DNA of 64,000 nucleotides from Microbacterium sp. AB (GTDB lineage: Bacteria > Actinomycetota > Actinomycetes > Actinomycetales > Microbacteriaceae). A program made the position numbers and the translations under genes. Position 1 is the first letter of the stretch. Every line of letters begins with the position of its first letter. Below, piece after piece: positions 1-8,058 of the stretch. The DNA is taken from positions 3,472,001 through 3,536,000 of the forward strand of contig NZ_CP118157.1 of the NCBI RefSeq assembly GCF_032878875.1, in the 5' to 3' direction. A model generated the notes under the pieces. That model ran no database searches and was not told the DNA's origin. It worked only from the letters and a program-made list of their open reading frames with translations.

Positions 1-10
1 CATCCGTCCC

Positions 11-1723
11 TCACGTCGTGCCGTCCCACGGGCCGACCTCGCACCAGCTGATGTCGAACCCCGACAGCACCGACACCGCCTCGCCCGTCGCGATCTCGAC
101 GATGTGCGTCCGGAGCACGCCCGGGAGGGGCTGCAGCGCGTCGTAGCCGTAGGAGTTCGTCGTGAGGTCGGGGGCGACGAGGGCGGCGACGTACCGGCCG
201 CTCGGCGACACGCACGTCTGCAGCAGGCCGTCCGCACCCGGCACGTCCAGCAGCGGCGTCGCGGCGCCCTCGTCGTCCACGAACGCGACGCTCTGCGCCT
301 CCGGCAGGCCGTCGTCCGCATAGCGGACGAACTCGCGGACGGTCCCGCCTCCCGGCACCGGGAGCACGCGCGCGGCCTGCCCGAGATCGTCGGCCGGCGC
401 GACGATCTCGGTCTCCTCGCCCGTCGTCAGGTCGAGCTGGACGCCTCCCGCCGCGTCGATCCGCTCGACGAACGCGGTGTACGTGCCGCGCGTCACGGCG
501 TCGATCGACAGCGCCGTGCCGAGCAGCGTCGGCTCCGGGCTCTCCGCCCGGGCGTCGTCGAGGACGAGGTCGCCCGCGAAGTCGACGAACAGCAGCGCCG
601 AGGAGTCGGGCACGAACCGCCAGCTGGCGATGCTCGGCTCCTCATCGCCCACGGCCATCGGCTCGGGATCGGCATCCGGCTCGCGCAGCGACGACGTGAA
701 GAGCACGCTCGCACGCCCCTCCGCGTCGCTGACCCGGAGATCGGTGTACGTGTAGCCGACGAGCTCGCCCTGATCGGAGACCTGCAGCCCCGTCACGGTG
801 CCCTCGCCCGGCAGGATCAGCTCCTCCGCGTTCTCGCCGTCGCGGTCGGCGACGTAGAGGGCGGACGCATCGCCCTCGCGCACCGAGACGACGAGGCGGG
901 ACGTGGTCGCGCGGAAGTCGTCGATCACACCGGCCGTGTACACCGGGACGGCGGTGTTCCCGGAGAGGTCGCTGCGGAAGATCGTGTCGTCGCCGTCGGC
1001 GTCGCGCTGGAGCACGAAGATCTCGGCGGCCGGCGTCGTGAAGCTCGTCTCGAGGGTCGCGGAAGGCCCGCCGCCGATGCTCTCGGCGCCGTCGACCGTC
1101 ACGGTGTACTCCGTGTCGTCGTCGAGCGGCACCGTGAAGCGGACGCCCACCATCCGCCCCGCCGCGTCGACCGTGAAGGGCGTCTCGGGCGAGACGGCGA
1201 CCTGGGACGGGTCGATCTCCGCGAGAGCCTGGTTCGAGGTGAGGACGACGCGGCTGCCGGAGGCCTCCACCGCCGCCGCGGGATCGACCTGCACCGAGCT
1301 GACGCGCGGCCCCTGCAGGAGGCTCGCACCCGCGCCGGCGGCCGCGAGGACGGCGAGCACGCCGACGACCGCGAGCAGCGCGCCGGCGAAGCGCCGGGAT
1401 CGCGGCCGGGTGCCGGGCCCCTCGGATGCAGGCGGCTCGGGCACAACGCAGGAATCGCGCTCCGTCTCCGCGTCGGAGACCGCTTTCTCGGGCCCGTCCG
1501 GCGGATTCGTCCTGCGTTGTGCACCGGCCTCCCGGGAGACCTCCGCGGCCGCCCCGGCGACCTCGTCGCGAGAGCCAGCGGTCCGGTCCGGCGGCGCCTC
1601 CGCTCCGGTCCGGGCGTCCGTCTCGGTCCGGGCGTCCGTCTCGGCCTGGGTCGCTGACTCCTCGGCCGCGCGCCGTTCCCGCAGCGCGCGACGGCTCGGC
1701 GGCCGCCCCTCGTCAGTACTCAT
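11..1723 (-). CDS. Membrane-anchored protein with Ig-like and beta-propeller-like domains
   Basis: 570 aa. Residues 1 to about 112 are a charged, probably disordered cytoplasmic tail rich in Arg, Glu and Ala. One hydrophobic segment (about 113-137, containing GALLAVVGVLAVLAAAGAGA) anchors the protein. Residues about 140-232 look like a bacterial Ig-like (SbsA/Big_5) domain ending in TSFTTP. The rest (235-570) has irregular blocks such as LYVADRDGENAEEL, reminiscent of TolB/WD40-like propellers. No catalytic motif was recognised. The start overlaps the end of the upstream DUF1980 gene by 11 bases, so it may be the last gene of the zinc operon; that functional link is inference. The stop lies just inside the left edge, so the gene is complete. 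Confidence 0.75.
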   Translation of the reverse strand: MSTDEGRPPSRRALRERRAAEESATQAETDARTETDARTGAEAPPDRTAGSRDEVAGAAAEVSREAGAQRRTNPPDGPEKAVSDAETERDSCVVPEPPASEGPGTRPRSRRFAGALLAVVGVLAVLAAAGAGASLLQGPRVSSVQVDPAAAVEASGSRVVLTSNQALAEIDPSQVAVSPETPFTVDAAGRMVGVRFTVPLDDDTEYTVTVDGAESIGGGPSATLETSFTTPAAEIFVLQRDADGDDTIFRSDLSGNTAVPVYTAGVIDDFRATTSRLVVSVREGDASALYVADRDGENAEELILPGEGTVTGLQVSDQGELVGYTYTDLRVSDAEGRASVLFTSSLREPDADPEPMAVGDEEPSIASWRFVPDSSALLFVDFAGDLVLDDARAESPEPTLLGTALSIDAVTRGTYTAFVERIDAAGGVQLDLTTGEETEIVAPADDLGQAARVLPVPGGGTVREFVRYADDGLPEAQSVAFVDDEGAATPLLDVPGADGLLQTCVSPSGRYVAALVAPDLTTNSYGYDALQPLPGVLRTHIVEIATGEAVSVLSGFDISWCEVGPWDGTT

Positions 1724-2615
1724 ACGGGTCTTCCGGGGCGTCGACCGCGGTGATCGACTCCGGCTCGATCGTGAGCGCGCCCGAGGCGTCGGCCCTGATG
1801 GTGCCCTGCACCTCGATCCAGTCGCCCACCGCGTGGTCGCCCGTGCCTCCCGGAGCCGAGACCGGCACGGACGCCGGCTGCGCGTCGATCACGCAGTGCG
1901 TGACGACGAGCCGGCCGAGGAGCAGACCGTCGGGGTTCTCGTCGTCGGGCGTGACGAAGCCCGTGAGCGTGACCTGCTGGCCGGCGAAGGTCTCGGGGTG
2001 GGTCGCCGTGGCGAACACGGACGACCACTCGCCGATCCCGAAGGCGCCCGTGTCGCCGCTCGCGGCGAGGTCCGCCGAGTCGTCGCCCGCGAACAGCGGC
2101 GGCGTGCCGGTGTCGCGGTCCATCGCGAGCTCGACCGAGAGCGGCGCGGGCGGCAGCACGAGCGCCGCGACGGCGACCGCGGATGCCGCGACCCCGCCGA
2201 CGGCCACGGCGACGCCGCCCGCGATGCGACGAGGCGGGGATCGACGGGCGGCGCGGCCGTCCCGGAGGCCGGCATCCGCGACGGGAACGCCCGACGGGAC
2301 GACGCCGCGTCGTGCCACGGGCGCCCGCCGTGCGCGCATCGCGGCGCGCGGGCCGCGGGCATCCGCATCCGACCGCCCCGTCCCCTCCGTCGACGCCTCC
2401 CCGTGATCGTGCCCGTGGTCGCCCTCGGCCCCGAGCGGCAGCGCGAACGAGCACACGGCGCCGGCGAGCGCGATCACGGCCATCCCGACCGCGAACCAGG
2501 CCTGGGCCGGGTCGATGTAGAGCTGCAGCCGGCCGGTGACGGCGAGGCTCAGCGTGACCACGGCGAGCACGGCCGCGAGCCCCACCCCCAGCCAGCGGTC
2601 CGTGAGCGCGTGCAT
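1713..2615 (-). CDS. TIGR03943/DUF1980 family membrane protein (YcgQ-like)
   Basis: About 300 aa. Two N-terminal membrane segments (VGLAAVLAVVTLSLAVTG and AWFAVGMAVIALAGAVCSFA) are followed by a His-rich stretch (GDHGHDHGE), a third membrane segment near residue 145, and a C-terminal soluble domain with VTLTGFVTPDDENPDG and VTHCVIDAQP, typical of the TIGR03943 family. These proteins occur beside UPF0718 permeases, as YcgQ does beside YcgR in Bacillus subtilis, where the pair is Zur-regulated. The permease lies directly upstream here. I chose ATG 2615; a TTG at 2630 would overlap the permease stop but has no better ribosome site. A role in zinc handling is inferred from family and context. Confidence 0.8.
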   Translation of the reverse strand: MHALTDRWLGVGLAAVLAVVTLSLAVTGRLQLYIDPAQAWFAVGMAVIALAGAVCSFALPLGAEGDHGHDHGEASTEGTGRSDADARGPRAAMRARRAPVARRGVVPSGVPVADAGLRDGRAARRSPPRRIAGGVAVAVGGVAASAVAVAALVLPPAPLSVELAMDRDTGTPPLFAGDDSADLAASGDTGAFGIGEWSSVFATATHPETFAGQQVTLTGFVTPDDENPDGLLLGRLVVTHCVIDAQPASVPVSAPGGTGDHAVGDWIEVQGTIRADASGALTIEPESITAVDAPEDPYEY

Positions 2616-2622
2616 CCGTCCG

Positions 2623-3645
2623 TCAGGCAACGAGGTTCACCCCGACCCCGATCACGAAGGCCACGAGCAGCACGATCGCGACGATGCCGGCCAGCACGCG
2701 CGACGTGAAGGTCGTCCGCATGAGCGCGAGCATCTTCACGTCGATGAGCGGCCCGACGAGGAGGAAGGCCACGAGCGAGCCCGATGAGAACGTCGAGGCG
2801 AACGACAGCGCGAAGAAGGCGTCGACGTTCGAGCAGATGGCGACCGTCACGCCCAGCAGCATCATCGCGACGATCGACAGCACGGGGTTGGAGCCGATCG
2901 CGACGAGCACGCTGCGCGGGACGAGCACCTGCACGGCGCCCGCGATCGCCGAGCCGATGACGAGCGCGGGCATGACGGCGCGCAGCTCGACGACGAACTG
3001 GGCGAGGCTCCGGCGCGGGCGGCCTCCCGTCTTGTGCGCGACGACCTCGCACGTGTCGCGGAAGCGGTCGGTGAGCATCCGCTCGGGGTCGGGATGGCGG
3101 CTGTAGAGCCATCCGATGAGGTTGGCCACGGCGTACCCGCCGAGGAGGCGGGCGACGAGGATCCCGCCGTCCCATCCGAACGCCTGGTGCGTCGTGAGGA
3201 TGACGATCGGGTTCACGATGGGCGCCGCGACGAGGAAGGTCAGCGCGTCGGCCGGAGCGAAGCCGCGCATGAGGAGGCCGCGCGCGAACGGCACGTTGCC
3301 GCACTCGCAGACGGGGATGAGCATGCCCAGCAGCGACAGCACGGCGCGGCGGGCCCATCCGGTCCTCGGCAGCACCCGCTCGATGACGTGCGGCGGCACC
3401 CACACCTGCACGGCGATGGACAGCAGCACGCCGAGGACGACGAACGGCAGCGACTCGATGAGCACGCTCAGGGCGAGCGTGAGGCCGTCCTGGGCCCGCG
3501 CGGGCAGCGCCTCGGGGAACAGCGACGGCAGCAGCGCGTCGACGAGGAAGAGCGCCCCGACGGTCGCGGCGCCCGCGCCGAGCCCGATCGCGAGACGGGC
3601 GCGGCGCGGCGGCGCTGCACGCTCGGAGACGATGACCGACGTCAC
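2623..3645 (-). CDS. UPF0718/DUF318 permease (YcgR/ArsP-like)
   Basis: About 340 aa with roughly eight membrane segments. It shows the family hallmarks: GMLIPVCECGNVPFARGLL (the conserved PxCxCG-type motif) and FLVAAPIVNPIVILTTHQAF. The GTG start at 3645 overlaps the zur stop as GTGA, so I prefer it to an upstream ATG at 3684 that would run well into zur. Family members include B. subtilis YcgR and the organoarsenical exporter ArsP. Position after zur and before the DUF1980 partner supports a zinc-related permease; the direction of transport cannot be read from sequence. Confidence 0.82.
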   Translation of the reverse strand: MTSVIVSERAAPPRRARLAIGLGAGAATVGALFLVDALLPSLFPEALPARAQDGLTLALSVLIESLPFVVLGVLLSIAVQVWVPPHVIERVLPRTGWARRAVLSLLGMLIPVCECGNVPFARGLLMRGFAPADALTFLVAAPIVNPIVILTTHQAFGWDGGILVARLLGGYAVANLIGWLYSRHPDPERMLTDRFRDTCEVVAHKTGGRPRRSLAQFVVELRAVMPALVIGSAIAGAVQVLVPRSVLVAIGSNPVLSIVAMMLLGVTVAICSNVDAFFALSFASTFSSGSLVAFLLVGPLIDVKMLALMRTTFTSRVLAGIVAIVLLVAFVIGVGVNLVA

Positions 3646-4046
3646 GCCGGGGCGGCGTCCTTCTCGGCGGCGCATTCCGCGCACAGGCCGAAGATGTCGA
3701 TCATGTGCTCGGCCTCGCGGAAGCCGTGCCGCGCCGCGGTCTCCTGCGCCCAGGCCTCGACGGGAGGAGCCTCGATCTCGACGGCCTTGCCGCAGCGACG
3801 GCAGATGAGATGGTGATGGTGCCCCTGGGAGCAGGCGCGGTACAGGGCCTCGCCGTCCGGGCTCTGCAGCGTGTCGGCCTCGCCCGTGGCGGTGAGCCCC
3901 GCGAGCGCGCGGTAGACCGTGGCGAGCCCGATGCCGGTGTTCTCGTCGCGCAGCGCGGCGTGCAGCGACTGGGCGCTCACGAACCCTTCGGCGTCGCTGA
4001 GGGCGCCGCGCACGCGCTCGCGCTGCCAGGTGTTCCGCTGAGCCAT
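3642..4046 (-). CDS. zur: Fur-family regulator, probable zinc uptake repressor Zur
   Basis: 134 aa, normal Fur length. The winged-helix DNA-binding part (residues 1-80) contains STVYRAL-like IGLATVYRALAGL. The metal-binding part has the HHHHLICRRCGKAVEIE motif and a C-terminal CAEC pair, so the structural CxxC zinc site is present twice. Position behind znuC-znuB and two Zur-type boxes in the locus favour Zur over Fur. It starts 10 bases after znuB. A TAGAAT hexamer overlapping the znuB stop, 7 bases before the ATG, could provide an additional leaderless promoter. Confidence 0.85.
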   Translation of the reverse strand: MAQRNTWQRERVRGALSDAEGFVSAQSLHAALRDENTGIGLATVYRALAGLTATGEADTLQSPDGEALYRACSQGHHHHLICRRCGKAVEIEAPPVEAWAQETAARHGFREAEHMIDIFGLCAECAAEKDAAPA

Positions 4047-4049
4047 GCG

Positions 4050-4062
4050 ACCGATTCTAGGC
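4050..4062 (-). promoter_or_regulatory. Candidate internal -10 for leaderless zur
   Basis: Read on the minus strand, CTAGAATCGG precedes the zur ATG. TAGAAT fits an actinobacterial -10 and lies 7 bases from the start codon, the spacing expected of a leaderless transcript. Its first three bases are also the znuB stop codon. No convincing -35 was identified. Confidence 0.35.
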
Positions 4063-4959
4063 GGGCGCCCTGCGGAGCGGCTGGCGGCCCTCGTCCGTCC
4101 GCACCACGCGCTCGCGCCGCCAGGAGACGAGCCGGCAGACGCCCCAGATCGCGAACGAGATCGTCGTGATGTACGGGCTCACCGGCAGTGTGCCCGCGAT
4201 CGCGAGGAGGATGCCGCCGACCGCGGAGACGAACCCGAACAGGGCCGAGAGCAGCGGCACCGCGAGCGGGCCCTGGCTCACGCGCATCGCCGCCGCGGCG
4301 GGCGTCACGAGCAGCGCCATGACGAGGAGGGCGCCGATGATGTGCACGGCGACGGCCACGATGAGGCCGAGCAGCAGCATGAAGAGGATGCTGATGCGCC
4401 GCGTCGGCACCCCGCGCGCCTCGGCGGCCTGCGGGTCGAGCGAGTCGAAGCGCAGCGGGTTCCAGACGACGAGGAGCCCGGCGAAGACGATCGCGCTGAT
4501 GGCGATGAGCCATCCGAGGTCCGGGCTCGACACCGAGACGATCTGGCCCGTCAGCAGGCTGAAGCGGTTGGCGCTGCGGCCGTCGTAGAGCGAGAGGAAG
4601 AGGATGCCGAGGCCGAGGCCGAAGGGCATGAGCACGCCGACGACCGAGTTGCGATCGCGCGCCCTCGCCCCCAGCGCGCCGATGACGAGCGCCGCCGCGA
4701 CGGCGCCGAGGAGCGAGCCGGCCACGACGCTGCCCCCGAACAGCAGCGCGGCCGCGGCGCCGGCGAACGACAGCTCGCTCACGCCGTGCACGGCGAACGC
4801 CATGTCGCGCTGCATGACGAACACGCCGATGAGACCGCCGACGATGCCGAGCGCCGCGGCCGCGACGATCGAGTTCGACACGAGCTGCAGCAGGGCGCCG
4901 TAGTCCTGGAACGAGAAGACGTCGCTCCCGTCGACGGCGGGCAGGATGCGGGGGCTCAT
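4057..4959 (-). CDS. znuB: Zinc ABC transporter permease ZnuB
   Basis: 300 aa, seven to eight membrane segments, ABC-3 family. Typical stretches are HGVSELSFAGAAAALLFGG near residue 60 and a late LLVMALLVTPAAAAMRVSQ. The ATG at 4959 overlaps the ATPase stop as ATGA. ABC-3 permeases serve Zn or Mn; the adjacent Zur-type boxes and zur gene indicate zinc. It acts in the cytoplasmic membrane with ZnuC and the ZnuA lipoprotein. Confidence 0.88.
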   Translation of the reverse strand: MSPRILPAVDGSDVFSFQDYGALLQLVSNSIVAAAALGIVGGLIGVFVMQRDMAFAVHGVSELSFAGAAAALLFGGSVVAGSLLGAVAAALVIGALGARARDRNSVVGVLMPFGLGLGILFLSLYDGRSANRFSLLTGQIVSVSSPDLGWLIAISAIVFAGLLVVWNPLRFDSLDPQAAEARGVPTRRISILFMLLLGLIVAVAVHIIGALLVMALLVTPAAAAMRVSQGPLAVPLLSALFGFVSAVGGILLAIAGTLPVSPYITTISFAIWGVCRLVSWRRERVVRTDEGRQPLRRAPA

Positions 4960-5783
4960 GCGCGGGCCTCCCCCGGATGCGCGGGGTCGTGGTGCGCGTG
5001 CGGATGGTGCGGCTCGGCGTCCGGGATCCCGACGACCACGAGCCGTCCGCCCGCGCGCAGCACCTCCACGGGGGCGCCGTAGAGCTCGCTCAGCACCTCG
5101 GTGCGCAGCACCTCGGCGGGGGTCCCCAGCGTGAAGCGGCCGCCGGCGATGTAGAGGATGCGGTCGACGGAGTCGAGGACCGGGTTGATGTCGTGCGTCA
5201 CGAACAGCACCGCGGCCCCGCGCTCCGTGCGCTGACGGTCGACGATGCTCGTCACCGCCCGCTGGTTCGCGAGGTCGAGGCTCGACAGCGGCTCGTCGCA
5301 CAGCAGCAGGCCGGGCGCGTCGGCGAGCGCCTGTCCCACGCGCAGGCGCTGCTGCTCGCCGCCGGAGAGGGTGCCGACCGGATGGTCGGCGTAGCGCGTC
5401 GCGCCCACCGCGGCGAGCAGCCCGTCGACGCGGTCGCGATCGCCTCGATGCGGGATCGGCGGCCCGAAGCGGGCGCCGTTCACGCCGAGGGCGACGAGGT
5501 CGCGCGCCCGCAGGCTCGTGCCGGGTGCGAACGGCCGCTGCTGCGGGATGTAGCCGATGCGCCGGTTCCCGCGGCGCACGGGGCGGCCGCCGACGCGGAT
5601 GTCGCCCGCGCTCAGCTGCTGGAGGCCCAGGACGGCGCGCAGCAGGGTGGTCTTCCCCGATCCGCTGGGGCCGAGGACGGCGACGAACTCGCCGGGCCGG
5701 ACGACGAGGTCGAGCCCCGCCCACAGCTCGCGGCCGCGCAGCCGCAGGGCGGCGCCGGCGATCTCCAGCACGGGTTCGGGCAT
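4956..5783 (-). CDS. znuC: Zinc ABC transporter ATP-binding protein ZnuC
   Basis: 275 aa. Walker A GPSGSGKTTLLRAV near residue 40, signature LSGGEQQRLRVGQAL near 145, Walker B GLLLCDEPLSSLD, and switch His in VLFVTHD. The C-terminus is His-rich (EPHHPHAHHDPAHPG), common in zinc-handling ATPases. The ATG 5783 start gives the family N-terminus; no strong ribosome site is visible before it. A Zur box lies about 25-40 bases upstream. It is the first gene of the znuC-znuB-zur-permease-DUF1980 unit. Confidence 0.88.
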   Translation of the reverse strand: MPEPVLEIAGAALRLRGRELWAGLDLVVRPGEFVAVLGPSGSGKTTLLRAVLGLQQLSAGDIRVGGRPVRRGNRRIGYIPQQRPFAPGTSLRARDLVALGVNGARFGPPIPHRGDRDRVDGLLAAVGATRYADHPVGTLSGGEQQRLRVGQALADAPGLLLCDEPLSSLDLANQRAVTSIVDRQRTERGAAVLFVTHDINPVLDSVDRILYIAGGRFTLGTPAEVLRTEVLSELYGAPVEVLRAGGRLVVVGIPDAEPHHPHAHHDPAHPGEARA

Positions 5784-5805
5784 GACGTTCACACTATCCC
5801 TGTAT

Positions 5806-5820
5806 TGATAATCGTTCTCT
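5806..5820. promoter_or_regulatory. Zur-type operator before znuC
   Basis: TGATAATCGTTCTCT is 13/15 identical to the box before znuA at 6892-6906 and fits the TGAnAATnnTTnTCA pattern of Zur/Fur sites. It sits in the 80-base gap between znuA and znuC, 23 bases before the znuC start. Confidence 0.7.
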
Positions 5821-5843
5821 GGAATTCCGTCGATGCCGGCCCT

Positions 5844-5862
5844 CCCCCGGCGATCGCGGGGG
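5844..5862 (-). terminator. Hairpin directly after znuA
   Basis: CCCCCG (5844-5849) pairs with CGGGGG (5857-5862) across a 7-base loop, starting one base after the znuA stop. There is no U-tract, as is common in actinobacterial terminators. It would separate znuA from znuC. Confidence 0.4.
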
Positions 5863-5863
5863 C

Positions 5864-6871
5864 TCAGCCCGAGAGCGCATCCTGCAGTGCGGCGACGTTC
5901 GCAGCCATCCACGTCGCGTACGTCTCGCCCTCGGGCAGCGTCTCGGCGTACTCCACGACCGGGACGCCCGCGGCCTTCGCCGCGTCGACGACCCGCGCGG
6001 TCTCCGCGCCGGACGTCTGCGTGTTCGTCACGAGCACGTCGACGTCTCCGCTCTCGACGGCGTCGAGCGCGGAGAGCAGCGTCGCCGGAGCGACGTCCCG
6101 CCCCTCCTCGACGGCCTCCACGAACCCCTCCGTCGTCACGTCCTCGAGCCCCGCGGCCTCCGCGAGGGAGCCGCCGACCGGCTCGGTGAAGAACACGTGC
6201 GAGCCGGAGCGATCGGCCGCGATCGCGTCGAGGTCGGCCTCGAGCCCGTCGATCTCGGCCCGCAGCGACTCCTCGGCGGCGGCGATGACGGGGGCCGCGT
6301 CGGGCAGCAGCTCCTCGAGCTCCCCGGCGAGGTCCGCCACGAGGTGCGCGATCGTGTGGGGGTCGTACCAGACGTGCTCGTTGAACCCCTCGATGTGGTC
6401 GTGGCCCTCGTCGCCGGTCTCCGCCGCCTCGTCCGACGACTCGTCGTCGGAGTGGTCGTGCCCCTCCGACTCCTCGTGGCCCTCGTTGCCGGCGTCGTCG
6501 TGCGAGAGCTCGACGACCGTGAGCACGTGCGCCGTCCCCGCGGCCTCGACGAGGTCCTCCATGAAGGGGTCGTACCCGCCGCCGTTGAGGATGGCGAGGT
6601 CGGCGCCGTCGACGGCGAGCTGGTCGCGCGCGGTCGCCTCGTAGGCGTGCGGGTCCTGCGTGGCCGAGTCGACGATCGTGACGACCTCGGCGGCATCTCC
6701 GGCGAGCTGCTCGGCCAGCGAGCCGTAGACGCTCGTCGAGGCGACGATCCGGAAGGCGTCGTCGGCCGCGGCATCGCCGGGGGAATCGCCCTCCTCCGTG
6801 GTCGCGCAGCCCGAGACGACGAGCACGGGGACGACGAGGGCGGATGCGAGCAGGACGCGACGGGAGGGCAT
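5864..6871 (-). CDS. znuA: Zinc-binding lipoprotein ZnuA
   Basis: About 335 aa, cluster A-I substrate-binding protein. The N-terminus MPSRRVLLASALVVPVLVV leads to a lipobox VSGC, so the protein is probably a membrane-anchored lipoprotein. An acidic His-rich loop (HEESEGHDHSDDESSDEAA and DEGHDHIEGFNEHVWYDPH) near residues 125-170 is typical of zinc-specific members. The metal-ligand region HVWYDPH is present. ATG 6871 gives a standard signal peptide; an in-frame ATG at 6883 is possible, and a longer start at 6907 would cover the Zur box. No Shine-Dalgarno sequence is visible at either start. Confidence 0.88.
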   Translation of the reverse strand: MPSRRVLLASALVVPVLVVSGCATTEEGDSPGDAAADDAFRIVASTSVYGSLAEQLAGDAAEVVTIVDSATQDPHAYEATARDQLAVDGADLAILNGGGYDPFMEDLVEAAGTAHVLTVVELSHDDAGNEGHEESEGHDHSDDESSDEAAETGDEGHDHIEGFNEHVWYDPHTIAHLVADLAGELEELLPDAAPVIAAAEESLRAEIDGLEADLDAIAADRSGSHVFFTEPVGGSLAEAAGLEDVTTEGFVEAVEEGRDVAPATLLSALDAVESGDVDVLVTNTQTSGAETARVVDAAKAAGVPVVEYAETLPEGETYATWMAANVAALQDALSG

Positions 6872-6891
6872 GACGACGATCATATGCAGAA

Positions 6892-6906
6892 TGAGAATCG
6901 TTCTCA
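6892..6906. promoter_or_regulatory. Zur-type operator before znuA
   Basis: TGAGAATCGTTCTCA has perfect TGAGAA/TTCTCA arms around a 3-base centre. It lies 20 bases before the chosen znuA start and overlaps only a spurious N-terminal extension, which argues for the shorter protein. Confidence 0.8.
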
Positions 6907-6976
6907 ACTCCGTGACCCCGTCTCCCGGGCCCGGCGCACGGGCGGAGCGCGACGAGCCGCCCCGCCCGCGGCGGCG

Positions 6977-7858
6977 CTACCGGCTGCCGTTGTCGTAGAC
7001 GCGGATGTAGTCCACCTGCATCTGCTGCGGGAACTGCGTGGACCCGTCGGGGGAGCCCGGCCAGTCGCCGCCCACCGCGACGTTGAGCAGGAGGAAGAAG
7101 GGCTGGTCGAACACCCACTCGTCGCCGCCGACGCTCGCGCGGTCGACCCGGTGGTACTGCTGCCCGTCGACGTACCACGTGATCTCACCGGGCTTCCAGT
7201 CGATCGCGAACGTGTGCCACGTGTCGGCGAACGACCATCCCTGCGGGTGCGGGTACGTGCCGCTGATGCCGTCGGCGCCCGAGTATCCGGGTCCGTGGAC
7301 GGTGCCGTGGACGAGATGCGGCTCCTTGCCGACGTTCTCCATGACGTCGATCTCGCCCGAGGCGGGCCATCCGACCTCGGAGAACTGCCCGCCGAGCATC
7401 CAGAAGGCCGGCCAGATCCCCTGGCCGCGCGGGATCTTGATGCTCGCCTCGATCCGGCCGTACTGGATGTCGACCTTGTCCTTCGTCGTGAGGCGCGCGG
7501 ACGTGTAGCCGCCGTCGGCCTCCTGCCGCGCCGTGATGACGAGGTTGCCGTTCCCGTCCATCGCGGAGTTCGCGCGCGAGTCGACGTAGTCCTGCAGCTC
7601 GTTGTTCCCCCAGCCGTGGGCGCCGAGGTCGTGGTTCCAGACCGCGGGATCGGGCGCGGACCCCGCCGGGCCGTCGAACTCCTGCGACCAGACGAGGTCG
7701 CCGACCGCGGCGTCGGCGGGGCTCGTCGCGCCGACGATGGCGGGGGCGAGGAGGGCCATGGCCGACGCGCTCGCCCCGACGAGGGCGAGCCTCCTCGTCC
7801 TCCGGCGGGCCCGGAAGCCCCGTGCGTTCGTTCCCTGACGTTCGATTCCGTGGTGCAT
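6977..7858 (-). CDS. Secreted glycoside hydrolase family 16 beta-glucanase
   Basis: 293 aa. A twin-Arg-rich N-terminus (RARRRTRRLALVG) and hydrophobic stretch to about residue 48 form an export signal. The mature part is a single GH16 domain with the catalytic motif GEIDVMENVG (ExDxxE), WPAFWMLGG and FFLLLNVAVGGDWPG. GH16 enzymes of this shape hydrolyse beta-1,3 or beta-1,3/1,4 glucans such as laminarin or lichenan. No carbohydrate-binding module is attached. The ATG at 7858 has a GGAGG site 6 bases upstream. A LacI-type operator lies 120 bases upstream. Confidence 0.88.
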   Translation of the reverse strand: MHHGIERQGTNARGFRARRRTRRLALVGASASAMALLAPAIVGATSPADAAVGDLVWSQEFDGPAGSAPDPAVWNHDLGAHGWGNNELQDYVDSRANSAMDGNGNLVITARQEADGGYTSARLTTKDKVDIQYGRIEASIKIPRGQGIWPAFWMLGGQFSEVGWPASGEIDVMENVGKEPHLVHGTVHGPGYSGADGISGTYPHPQGWSFADTWHTFAIDWKPGEITWYVDGQQYHRVDRASVGGDEWVFDQPFFLLLNVAVGGDWPGSPDGSTQFPQQMQVDYIRVYDNGSR

Positions 7859-7977
7859 GTCGACCTCCAGATCTGGACGGCGGGTGCCGCTCTCGTGCCC
7901 GCGCGCTCGCGACGATCGGCGCCGCGGTGCGCGGACGAGGGTCCTCATCGACCCTCGCGCCCAGGGTATGCACGAGA

Positions 7978-7991
7978 TGGGAGCGCTCTCA
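7978..7991. promoter_or_regulatory. LacI/CebR-type operator before the GH16 gene
   Basis: TGGGAGCGCTCTCA differs by one base from the TGGGAGCGCTCCCA operator bound by CebR/BglR-type LacI regulators of glucoside use in actinobacteria. The 7859-8058 gap contains it and no gene. No LacI regulator is encoded in the window, so it would act in trans. Confidence 0.65.
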
Positions 7992-8058
7992 AGCCCTTTC
8001 CCGGCACCTCGTCCCGCCTCGGCGCGCGAAGGCCGGCGGGGCCGGAGCGCGGCGGCCC

